NCBI GenBank assembly: GCA_016191785.1
Contig: JACPVJ010000001.1
Location: forward strand, 1-46,981
Source of the DNA: Myxococcales bacterium
GTDB taxonomy: Bacteria; Myxococcota_A; Polyangia; Polyangiales; Polyangiaceae
Reading direction: 5' to 3'
Length of the DNA: 46,981 nt
Numbering within the stretch: the first letter of the stretch is position 1; each line of letters begins with the position of its first letter. Position numbers and translations under genes: made by a program. Shown one piece after another: positions 30,574-37,545 of the stretch. Below the pieces are notes generated by a model. The model worked only from the letters and a program-made list of their open reading frames with translations, was not told the origin of the DNA and made no database searches.

Positions 30574-31920
30574 TCAGTTCACGCTCTTGATGGCATCCAG
30601 GAAGGGCGCCGCGGCCACGAAGTCGGTGCAGCGCACGGCTTCCGAGCCGCGCGAGTCGTAGACCAGGACCGTCGGTAGCCCGACGACCTTGTGCTCCTTC
30701 ATGGTGGCGGCGACCACCGGATCTTCGTCATCGGTCGCGTCCACCTTCACCGCAACGAAACGACCGGCCTCGCGGGCCACGCCTTCTTCGCTGAAGGTGT
30801 GCTTATCCAGCTCTTTGCAGGCGCCGCACCACGCCGCGGTGAAGTCGAGCAAGAGGGGGCGCTTCTCGGTCGTCGCCTTGGCCCGCGCTTCGGCCACCGT
30901 GGTCTTCTCCCACGCCAGCGTGCGTGACGGCTTCGAGAAGCCGGCGATGAAGGCGAACGAGCCAAGGCACGTGAGGGCGATGCCGATCCCCTTGCGCGCC
31001 TTCACCCCCGCGCCGGGCTCGTCGAAAGAGCGGTGAACCGCGCCGAGCGCCAGGCCGACCAGCGCGGCTCCGGCCGCCACCGCCAGGAAGGTGGTGTTCG
31101 GCTGGGTCAGCTTGGTCAAGATCGGGAACGCCGAGCCGAGGAACCAGAACGCGACGACCACCAGCACGATGCCGAGCAGCGACTTGACGTGCACCATCCA
31201 GCGGCCACTCTTGGGAAGCTGCACGGCGAACGCGCCCACCAAGAAGAACGGCGCGCCGAGGCCGAGGGCGAACGCCGCCATGGCCAGGGCGCCCAGGCCC
31301 GCGCTCTGGGTCTTCGCGATCCAGGTGAGGATGCCGGTGAGCACCGGGCCGGTGCACGGCGCCGCGATGACCCCGCACACCAGCCCCAGCACGAACGCCC
31401 CTTTGTAGCCGATGCCGCCGACGGTCGCGAGCTTGTTGGTCAGCGACGACGGAAGGGTGAACTCGAATGCGCCGAACATGCTGGCAGCCATGGCCAGGAA
31501 CAAGCCGCTGATGACGACGATCACCCACTTGCTCTGCAGCACGGCCCCGAACATCCCGCCCGTGAGCCCGGCCGCCAGGCCAAGTGGGACGAACATGGCC
31601 ACGATGCCGAGCACGAACGCCAGCGAGAGCAACACGCCCTGCGCGCGGCTGCGGGCCTCTTTCGCGCCGAAGACGCTGACGGTCACCGCGATCATCGGGT
31701 ACACGCAGGGCGTCAGGCTCACCAAGAGGCCGCCGAGCAGCGCCGCGAGCGCGGCGTACAGCGGCCCCTTCTGCAGGGCGCGGGTGAAGGCGTCACCGCC
31801 GCCACCGCCGGTCGCCTCGCCGGCCACCGTGCACACGTTGCCCGAAGCTTCGGCCCCGAGGGTCCAAGCCGAGATGACCAAGAGCACGATGAAGAACGGT
31901 GTCCAGCGCAGGCGCGTCAT
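30574..31920 (-). CDS. DsbD-like thiol:disulfide interchange protein without the N-terminal domain
   Basis: 448 residues from ATG 31920. A signal/first helix and short loop are followed by a CcdA/DsbD-beta membrane core (about 50-310). This core has its two redox cysteines in LTPCVYP and AAPCTGP. A C-terminal thioredoxin domain (about 335-448) has AAWCGACKELD and GLPTVLVYD. It moves electrons from cytosolic thioredoxin to periplasmic thiol proteins. The periplasmic DsbD-alpha domain is absent, so another protein must accept the electrons. Many Cys-rich exported proteins are encoded around it. Convergent with the upstream lipoprotein gene with a 3-bp gap. Confidence 0.92.
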   Translation of the reverse strand: MTRLRWTPFFIVLLVISAWTLGAEASGNVCTVAGEATGGGGGDAFTRALQKGPLYAALAALLGGLLVSLTPCVYPMIAVTVSVFGAKEARSRAQGVLLSLAFVLGIVAMFVPLGLAAGLTGGMFGAVLQSKWVIVVISGLFLAMAASMFGAFEFTLPSSLTNKLATVGGIGYKGAFVLGLVCGVIAAPCTGPVLTGILTWIAKTQSAGLGALAMAAFALGLGAPFFLVGAFAVQLPKSGRWMVHVKSLLGIVLVVVAFWFLGSAFPILTKLTQPNTTFLAVAAGAALVGLALGAVHRSFDEPGAGVKARKGIGIALTCLGSFAFIAGFSKPSRTLAWEKTTVAEARAKATTEKRPLLLDFTAAWCGACKELDKHTFSEEGVAREAGRFVAVKVDATDDEDPVVAATMKEHKVVGLPTVLVYDSRGSEAVRCTDFVAAAPFLDAIKSVN

Positions 31921-32003
31921 CGAGTGTTTCGACCGTAGTCTAGTTCCCCACGCGCCCCCTGTGGAGGCCATCGCGACCGGAAGACGCGTTCAGGACCCCG
32001 GGA

Positions 32004-32765
32004 TCAGGCCGCCCGCTTCCGGGGGATCCTGGCCAGAAGCCGGCGGGCCCGGGCGATTTCGCCGGTCAAGGCCACCGCCAAGGCCACGCGCCCGCTGGTC
32101 GACCGACGGACGAACGCGCGCAGATAGAGCCGCGCGGCCTCGAAGTCGCGCGCGTGGAACGCGAGCTCACCGAGCACGAACTGCCCATAGCCCTGCCCGC
32201 AGGGCGCATCCGCCAGCCGTTCGCGCAGCTCTTCGATCTCGTCGGGGGCGACCGGTTCGCCGCTGGCGATGCGCGACAGCGCCAGCTGCGCTTGGTAGAG
32301 CGGGCGGTCCGTCGTCCCCCAGCGCGCGGCGCGCGACAGCGCCCCGGCAGCCTCCCGGTGGCGCCCCGCCAGATAGAGCACGCTGCCGATCGTCCAGAGG
32401 TGGAACGCGCGCCGCGAGGGCGGGCTCACGCGACTGGCCAGGCGGAGGTGGGCCACGGCGCCCTCGTGATCGCCCAGGCCCAGGCACGCACGGGCGGCGT
32501 CTTGGCGCGCGACGTCGGGCATCACGTCCAGCGCGACGATGTCCAGCGCCACGGTCAACGCCTGATCGAAGCGCTTGGCTTCCATGTGCGACAAGTAGAG
32601 CTGCCGGAGCAGCATCGCGCGCGTGGTTCGGCTGATGCGACCGCCCCAATCCAGCGCGCGCATCGCGTACTTGGCCCTGAGACCGGAGGTCCGCGCGAGG
32701 GTCGCCTTCCTGAGCAAGTGCTCGGGCGTCACGACCTCCGCCGCTGCGGCGCGCGTCCGGGACAT
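32004..32765 (-). CDS. Cytoplasmic TPR protein
   Basis: 253 residues. No signal peptide or membrane helix. Almost entirely alpha-helical, with TPR-type pairs (HMEAKRFDQALTVALDIVAL, LGLGDHEGAVAHLRLA, LAGRHREAAGALSRAA, ARDFEAARLYLRAF), about five repeats. Likely a protein-binding scaffold. A TAGTCT box sits 9 nt before the ATG. No operon partner on the same strand; function unknown. Confidence 0.82.
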   Translation of the reverse strand: MSRTRAAAAEVVTPEHLLRKATLARTSGLRAKYAMRALDWGGRISRTTRAMLLRQLYLSHMEAKRFDQALTVALDIVALDVMPDVARQDAARACLGLGDHEGAVAHLRLASRVSPPSRRAFHLWTIGSVLYLAGRHREAAGALSRAARWGTTDRPLYQAQLALSRIASGEPVAPDEIEELRERLADAPCGQGYGQFVLGELAFHARDFEAARLYLRAFVRRSTSGRVALAVALTGEIARARRLLARIPRKRAA

Positions 32766-32774
32766 CTCTGGACA

Positions 32775-32846
32775 AGACTAGCAAGACCTGTACACTCGTC
32801 CAGATTTTCGCCGCGCCTTTTGAAAGCGCTCGGCCTCCGGGATAAA
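32775..32846. promoter_or_regulatory. Divergent promoters between TPR and small lipoprotein genes
   Basis: Minus strand: TAGTCT (plus coordinates 32775-32780) 9 nt before ATG 32765, with TGGACG 16 nt further upstream as weak -35. Plus strand: TTGAAA (32820-32825) and GATAAA (32841-32846), 15 nt apart, 9 nt before ATG 32856. Both would give nearly leaderless transcripts. Confidence 0.38.
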
Positions 32847-32855
32847 GCGACTGCC

Positions 32856-33158
32856 ATGAGCTCCGCCACGCGGCGATGTCTGAAAATGGCGCTTTTCGCC
32901 CTGGCCGTGGCCGGTTGCGGGCACCCTGCGAGCGAGGCCGAGTGCGAAGAAATCGTCGAACGGGTGGCGCGCCTCGAGCTCGAGAAGAAACAAGCCGGCA
33001 GTCCCGAGTCGGTCCAGGACGAGATCGAAGCCACCAAGAAGAGCGTGCGCGAGTCCATGCTCAAGCAGTGCGTCGGACGGCGCATCACCACGAAAGCGAT
33101 GCAATGCGTTCGCAGCGCAAAGACCAGCAAAGAGGTCGTGGAGGATTGCTTCGACTGA
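32856..33158 (+). CDS. Small Cys-patterned lipoprotein, first of a paralogous pair
   Basis: 100 residues. Signal with lipobox AVAGC (Cys21). The mature helical domain has C-x(n)-C spacing at ECEEIVERV, KQCVGRR, MQCVRSA and EDCFD. The four conserved cysteines and charged helices match the next gene, so this is a small disulfide-bonded helical domain. Stop overlaps the next gene. No named family. Confidence 0.8.
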   Translation: MSSATRRCLKMALFALAVAGCGHPASEAECEEIVERVARLELEKKQAGSPESVQDEIEATKKSVRESMLKQCVGRRITTKAMQCVRSAKTSKEVVEDCFD

Positions 33159-33439
33159 CCGCGGCCGCGGCCCTGTGCCTCAGCCTGAGCACGGGCTGCG
33201 GCAGACCGCTGGACCCCGTCGAGTGCAATCAGCTCCTCGATCACTACACCGAGCTCTTGGTCCGACAAGAGCGTCGTGGCATCAGCGACGACGACGTCGA
33301 GCGCGCCAAAGAGAGCGCCCGCTCGAAGGCCGCGGGGTCTTCCGAGTTCGCGAAGTGCAGCTCGAAGGTCTCGCGCCGGCAGTGGGAGTGCGCGATCAAG
33401 GCGCCGAGCGTGGACGAGGTGGAACGATGCCTGCTGTGA
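33146..33439 (+). CDS. Small Cys-patterned lipoprotein, second of a paralogous pair
   Basis: 97 residues if it starts at TTG 33146. The lipobox is STGC (Cys18 from that start). The mature domain repeats the pattern of the previous gene: VECNQLLDHY, AKCSSKVS, WECAIKA and ERCLL. A CTG at 33155 overlaps the previous stop as CTGA and is an alternative start. The TTG version keeps an Arg in the n-region, but GGAGG at 33140-33144 is only 1 nt away from it. So the start is unsettled while the coding call is good. Confidence 0.72.
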   Translation: MLRLTAAAALCLSLSTGCGRPLDPVECNQLLDHYTELLVRQERRGISDDDVERAKESARSKAAGSSEFAKCSSKVSRRQWECAIKAPSVDEVERCLL

Positions 33440-33731
33440 CGGGTGACCCCACGCGGCGACTGCATCGCCAGTTCGGGCGATCATGCTGAACGCGCTGGGC
33501 AACGTCAGCCCCACTCACCTGATGGACCGCGATCTGGTGCGAGCGTGGAGCGCGCGCCCGCCCGACGTACGCCCGGAGCGGCCGGCGCCCGCGCGCCCGC
33601 GTCACGCCCGGGCGCTCCCGGTGCTCGCCTCGCCGGCTCGCGAGCCGTGAGCCCACCCTGGGCCGGGCGTTTCGCGCCGGCCCATCGCTCGGGTCTGGCC
33701 CCGGCGCGAGCCGCGTGCAACCCTCCGGGTC
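33440..33731. other. Intergenic stretch, no supported gene
   Basis: 292 bp between two same-strand lipoprotein genes. Short open frames exist on both strands (for example 33483-33650 plus), but they are Arg/Pro/Ala-rich, with no signal peptide or ribosome site, as expected by chance in GC-rich DNA. I see no clear promoter box or terminator. Confidence 0.5.
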
Positions 33732-34376
33732 GTGGTGACGCGGTCGTCGGGTGTGCTGCTGCTCTTCTTGATGGGCTGTCAGGGCCAGACGGTCGGCGAG
33801 TCGGGCAGCGGCGGAGCCGCGGGCAGCCCCGGCGGCGGCGGCGCGACCTCCGGCGGGGCCAGCAGCGGCGGAACGACCGCCGGCGGGGCCAGCAGCGGCG
33901 GCACGACCTCCGGCGGCAGCGGTGGAGGCCAGACCGGGCCCGGCCCCCACGGCGCGCTTCCGACCGGTTACTGCTGCAACACCGACCAGGACTGCCGCTA
34001 TCGCGCGTGCCTCGACTTCGGTGGGGTGAAAGTGTGCAGCGATCGCTGCCTGAGCAACGCCGCCTGCGCCACTGGCCCGGGCTTCGCGTGCTCGAAGACC
34101 ACCGAGCAGTGCGAGCCCACCGGCGCGCCGGCGTGCATCCCGGCGAGCGAGTGGAAGGTCGGGCCGCAGCCCATCGGGGCGTGTTGCGTCGCCACCGGCG
34201 ATGGCACGGCGGGGGAAGAGTGCCAGGGCAACCTGTGCATGGCGTTCGGGCCGACTTCGAACCCGTTCATCTGCACCCAGGCGTGCGACACACCCAAAGA
34301 TTGCCCGGCCAACTGCAAGTGCGAGACCCAGGTGGGTTTCTGTTGGCCCTACGCCACGGCCTACACCTGTCAGTGA
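33732..34376 (+). CDS. Cys-rich lipoprotein with Gly/Ser/Thr linker
   Basis: 214 residues from GTG 33732 (GTG 33735 equally possible). Signal with lipobox FLMGC (Cys16). A linker of SGGTT-type repeats follows (about 20-68), then a domain with about 20 cysteines (YCCNTDQDCRYRAC, VCSDRCLSNAAC, GACCVATGDGT, QACDTPKDCPANCKC). Cys spacing differs from the knottin-like arrays, so it is a separate disulfide-rich fold. The 3' end overlaps the convergent gene by 7 nt. Confidence 0.85.
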   Translation: MVTRSSGVLLLFLMGCQGQTVGESGSGGAAGSPGGGGATSGGASSGGTTAGGASSGGTTSGGSGGGQTGPGPHGALPTGYCCNTDQDCRYRACLDFGGVKVCSDRCLSNAACATGPGFACSKTTEQCEPTGAPACIPASEWKVGPQPIGACCVATGDGTAGEECQGNLCMAFGPTSNPFICTQACDTPKDCPANCKCETQVGFCWPYATAYTCQ

Positions 34377-34783
34377 CGCGGCTCGGCGGCGGCGCAGGCG
34401 GGAGCACGCTTGGCCGATGCGCAGGCCCGCTGCAGGCGCAGCGCCGCACACTCGAGCCACTCGCCATGGGTCTCGCGATGGGGCTCGAGAATCATGATCG
34501 CGCGCGCATAGGACTGGGCCGCGTGGTCCGGCTGATGATTGAGCAGCCGTAGATCGCCGAGCTGGACCAGCGAATAGGCCGGGTCGGGGCAGTCGAAGCC
34601 ACAGGCGGCGAGCCGCACGACCAGGGCGCGAGTCGCAAAATGAAGCGCCTCGGGTAGGCTCGCGGCGGCGCGCGCTCGGCTCTCGTAGCGCAGGGCTCGC
34701 ACGCGGTCGGCGCCCGAGACCCGGGGCGACCTCGCGCACCCGGCCAAGAGCACGCACGCGCTCAGCCAGTGCCCGGGTGCCAT
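34370..34783 (-). CDS. Small lipoprotein with TPR-like helices
   Basis: 137 residues from ATG 34783. Signal with lipobox LLAGC (Cys16). The helices SLVQLGDLRLLNHQPDHAAQSYARAI look like one TPR pair, and a CxxxxCPDP segment precedes them. The open frame further upstream has no signal peptide and was rejected. Function unknown. Confidence 0.7.
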   Translation of the reverse strand: MAPGHWLSACVLLAGCARSPRVSGADRVRALRYESRARAAASLPEALHFATRALVVRLAACGFDCPDPAYSLVQLGDLRLLNHQPDHAAQSYARAIMILEPHRETHGEWLECAALRLQRACASAKRAPACAAAEPRH

Positions 34784-35030
34784 GGCCCGAGAGTGCCACG
34801 CCGACCGAGATGCGCTACCCTCGCCCTGGGCGGTCTTGGAAGACCAGATCACGATCGGCACGAGAGGCAGAAACCCACGAGAAGACCGGCGGGACCGGCG
34901 CCGACTCGTTCCAGCTCGCGGCTGTCGCAGGACTTCTGGCGGGTCGCCTCGGCGTCCGGACCTGTCAGAAGCGCAAGACCCTCTCAGATCCGGCAGGTGA
35001 GAACTGCAAACGTCGAGGCTCAGGTCGCCC
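34784..35030. other. Intergenic region between divergent genes
   Basis: 247 bp between the TPR-like lipoprotein and the M48 protease gene. It holds an inverted repeat GGTCTT-GG-AAGACC (34832-34845) and a TACCCT box (34816-34821). If that box is a -10, the protease gene would have a leader of about 200 nt, unlike the near-leaderless genes nearby. No small gene is supported. Confidence 0.4.
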
Positions 35031-36368
35031 ATGCGTGCTCTGTTCGTTGCGCTCTGCTTGGTCGCTGCCTGCGCCGGACCGCGAGGAGCGCCGAGCCACC
35101 CCCAGGCCAAGAAGTCACTGGCGGTCGACGACGACGCCGAGCTCGGGCGCCTCGCCGATCAGCAGGTGATGAGCGAGGTGATCGCGGTCCAGGACCGGGC
35201 ACTGCAGCGCTACGTCGACGGCGTGCTGGGGCGCATCTCGGCACACGCCGACCCGGGCGCCAGCCGCTGGACGCTGCGCCTGCTCGACACCTCGCACGTG
35301 AGCATCCGCTCCGGACCGGGCGGATACATCTACCTGACCCGCGGGCTCTTGGCCTTTCTCGGCTCCGAGGCCGAGCTCGCGGCGGCGCTCGCCCACGAGG
35401 TCGCCCACGTCTCGATGCGACACTGGCGCAAGCAGGCCGAGTACCTGGTGAAGCGCGGGATCGAGGACGGCGACGTGACGAAGCTCGGCAGCGCCGACCG
35501 GCGTGCGTTGCTCGCGCGCCTGCGCGACGAAGAGCACGAGGCCGACCGGCTGGCCCTCGGGTACCTCGAGCGGGCCGGCTACGCCCGCACCGGCCTGCAG
35601 AAGGTGATCCGGTTGTTCGCCGAGCTCGAGCGGCTGGCGGGCGGCAGCCGCGTGCCCGCTTCGCTGCGCACCCACCCGGCGACCCGAGAGCGCCTGGACG
35701 CCATCGCCCAGCGAGCCACGCCGGGCGGCGAGTCGAAGACGGCCGAGTACCTCTCGAAGATCGACGGGCTGCCCTTCGGCGAGGACCCTCGGGACGGGTA
35801 CCTGCTCGGTGACCGCTACCTGGTGCCGAACGCCGATTTCGAGCTCGCCCTCCCGCCCGCGTGGCGAGTAGAGCTGGTCGGGCGCGACCTGATGGCCGCG
35901 CTCCCGGGCAGAGCGACGATCTTGCTCGTGGCGCGCTCGGAGCACGCCGACCTCGAGTCCACGCTGAGCGCGCTGGGAGATCGCTCGAGCTTCCGCCAGG
36001 TGTCGCTGGGCGACCGACCGGTGCAGTTCTCGAAGCAGCCCCGCGAGAGTGGCCTGACCGCGCTCAGCTGGGTGATCGACGCGCCTCACGCGCCGCTGGT
36101 GATGGCGCTGATCGTGCCCTCTGGCGAAGACGACAGCGAACCGGTGCGAGCGTTGACCGGAGGCGTGAGGCGCATCACGCAGCCCGAGCTGCAGAGCGTC
36201 GGTAGGCTGAGGGTGAGGGTGCACCGGCTGAGCGAACCGCGCTCGCTCCGCGCGCTGGTCGAGGCGAGCCCAACGCACACCAACCTGGCGACGCTGGCGC
36301 TACTCAACGGCGTCGACCCCGATCGCGTGCTCCCGGTCGGAAGCTGGGTGAAGCGCGTCGAGCCGTGA
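35031..36368 (+). CDS. M48-family zinc metalloprotease lipoprotein (BepA/LoiP-like)
   Basis: 445 residues. Signal with lipobox LVAAC (Cys14). The peptidase M48 domain (about 35-240) has the zinc motif H122-E-V-A-H126 and E168-H-E-A-D172, which gives the third ligand, plus the GYIYLTRGLL strand of the family. The C-terminal region (about 290-445) contains an unrecognised domain and ends in NLATLALLNGV...LPVGSWVKRV, which resembles a LysM-like end found in some M48 lipoproteins. Such proteases degrade or help assemble outer-membrane proteins in the periplasm. Its stop directly abuts the convergent gene. Confidence 0.93.
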   Translation: MRALFVALCLVAACAGPRGAPSHPQAKKSLAVDDDAELGRLADQQVMSEVIAVQDRALQRYVDGVLGRISAHADPGASRWTLRLLDTSHVSIRSGPGGYIYLTRGLLAFLGSEAELAAALAHEVAHVSMRHWRKQAEYLVKRGIEDGDVTKLGSADRRALLARLRDEEHEADRLALGYLERAGYARTGLQKVIRLFAELERLAGGSRVPASLRTHPATRERLDAIAQRATPGGESKTAEYLSKIDGLPFGEDPRDGYLLGDRYLVPNADFELALPPAWRVELVGRDLMAALPGRATILLVARSEHADLESTLSALGDRSSFRQVSLGDRPVQFSKQPRESGLTALSWVIDAPHAPLVMALIVPSGEDDSEPVRALTGGVRRITQPELQSVGRLRVRVHRLSEPRSLRALVEASPTHTNLATLALLNGVDPDRVLPVGSWVKRVEP

Positions 36369-36650
36369 TCAGCGAACCAAGAGGCCGAGCGCCACGACCA
36401 GCACCAGCAGCACCGCGAGGATGCCCAAGAGCCAGAGCACGAGCCCGCGCCACGCCCCGCCCAGGGCTCGCCCCCCACGGTCTTCGCACGCCAGGCAGAC
36501 CGCCCAGGTTCGGGCGCCCCCCTCGGTCAGCACGCAGCAGTCCCCGCAGACCGGAGAGTGGCAGCGTGCGCAGGGGCCGACGGCCACGGCGCCGCACCGC
36601 ACGCAGAGAGCGATGCCTCCGTCGTCACCGTGAGAGATGAGCTCGGGCAC
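36369..36650 (-). CDS. Small zinc-finger protein with C-terminal membrane helix
   Basis: 93 residues from GTG 36650. CVRC, CARCHSPVCGDCC and CLAC (about 16-55) form a B-box/zinc-ribbon-like cluster with one His. One membrane helix follows (about 68-92), so the zinc domain is probably cytosolic and tail-anchored. TACACT lies 7 nt before the GTG. A similar small zinc domain with membrane anchor appears in several proteins of this window. Function unknown. Confidence 0.8.
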   Translation of the reverse strand: MPELISHGDDGGIALCVRCGAVAVGPCARCHSPVCGDCCVLTEGGARTWAVCLACEDRGGRALGGAWRGLVLWLLGILAVLLVLVVALGLLVR

Positions 36651-36657
36651 GTCGCGG

Positions 36658-36663
36658 AGTGTA
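36658..36663 (-). promoter_or_regulatory. -10-like box, near-leaderless GTG start
   Basis: TACACT on the minus strand (plus coordinates 36658-36663), 7 nt before the GTG at 36650. It lies between this gene and the stop of the rhodanese gene at 36675. Confidence 0.35.
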
Positions 36664-36674
36664 CTGTCGGCGCG

Positions 36675-37022
36675 TCACCAGCGCGACATCGCGCCGAGGT
36701 TCTTCACCTTGCCGAAGCCCGCACCGGCCAAGAGGCGGCTCGCCACCGCGCTGCGCACGCCGGACGCGCAGTAGGTCACCACCGGGCGATCTTTCGGGCC
36801 CAGCTCGGCGACGCGCCCCTCGAGCTCGGCCAGCGGGATGCTGACGGCGCCCGGCAGGTGCCCGCTGGCGAACTCGGCGGGCGTGCGCACGTCGAGGAGC
36901 AGGGCCCCGCCCTCGACCAGGGTCCGGGCCTCGACTGCCGATACGTCGCCGAAGCGCCGGCGCAACATGAAGAGCAACAGGGCGGCAGTGACCAGCAGCA
37001 GGATCCACTGAAAGGACGTCAT
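36675..37022 (-). CDS. Membrane-anchored rhodanese-like protein
   Basis: 115 residues. One N-terminal membrane helix (about 5-20) is followed by a rhodanese domain: LLDVRTPAEFASGHLPGAVSIPL and the active-site loop C85-ASGVR90 with the catalytic Cys. Carries sulfane sulfur on Cys85 in the family. The loop has six residues, as in sulfur transferases. Encoded between a zinc-finger protein and a hemerythrin, all minus strand, with 24-37 bp gaps; possibly a small redox/sulfur unit. Confidence 0.9.
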   Translation of the reverse strand: MTSFQWILLLVTAALLLFMLRRRFGDVSAVEARTLVEGGALLLDVRTPAEFASGHLPGAVSIPLAELEGRVAELGPKDRPVVTYCASGVRSAVASRLLAGAGFGKVKNLGAMSRW

Positions 37023-37059
37023 CGGAGCATCGGTTGGAGCCGCGCCAGCGACGATGGAT

Positions 37060-37491
37060 TCAGTCGGGAGCGTGCCGGCGGAGCGTGGCGAGGACGCGCT
37101 CGCGCTCGGCGGGCGCGAGCCGCGCTTCGGCCAGCGGGTAGAGCGTCGTGTCTTCCCAGCTCGAGTGCATCAAGAGATCGCTCTCGAGCTGGTCGAGCGC
37201 CTGCCGGAGCAGGCCTCCGGACTTCGCCAGCGCCGCGAGGTCGGAGATCGAGTCCCGGATCCGGTCGTGCTCGTAGCGGGCCCGCCGACACTCGGTGGGG
37301 TGAGTCTGCTCGAGGGCCGGGAGGAGCGCCGACTCCTCGAGCTGAATGTGGGCCCGCACGCTCCGCTCGAACAGCGCCCAGAGCGCCAAGAGGCCGAGCT
37401 CGTCGCCCGGGGCTCTCGCGCCCCCGAGCTGGTCGAGCAAAACCGCGAGCCGTGCGTGGTCGTCGCGGAAGCAGGATCGAAGCTCTTCCAT
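37060..37491 (-). CDS. Hemerythrin HHE-domain protein
   Basis: 143 residues, all helical. Iron ligands are visible: H12 (DDHARL), H48-x3-E52 (AHIQLEE), H75 (YEHDRI) and H109-x3-E113 (MHSSWEDTTLYP). The domain holds a di-iron site that binds O2 or responds to nitric oxide or iron state. No signal peptide, so cytosolic. Same strand as the rhodanese gene 37 bp downstream. Confidence 0.92.
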   Translation of the reverse strand: MEELRSCFRDDHARLAVLLDQLGGARAPGDELGLLALWALFERSVRAHIQLEESALLPALEQTHPTECRRARYEHDRIRDSISDLAALAKSGGLLRQALDQLESDLLMHSSWEDTTLYPLAEARLAPAERERVLATLRRHAPD

Positions 37492-37545
37492 CGGCTCTCG
37501 GGCCCCGAGCCCGGCGCGCTCGGGGCAGCGTCCTCGGGCAGCCGT

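Noticed and set aside
33483..33720. Small open frames on both strands in the 292-bp gap
   Set aside because: Arg/Pro/Ala-rich products, no ribosome site, no signal or domain; consistent with chance in GC-rich DNA.
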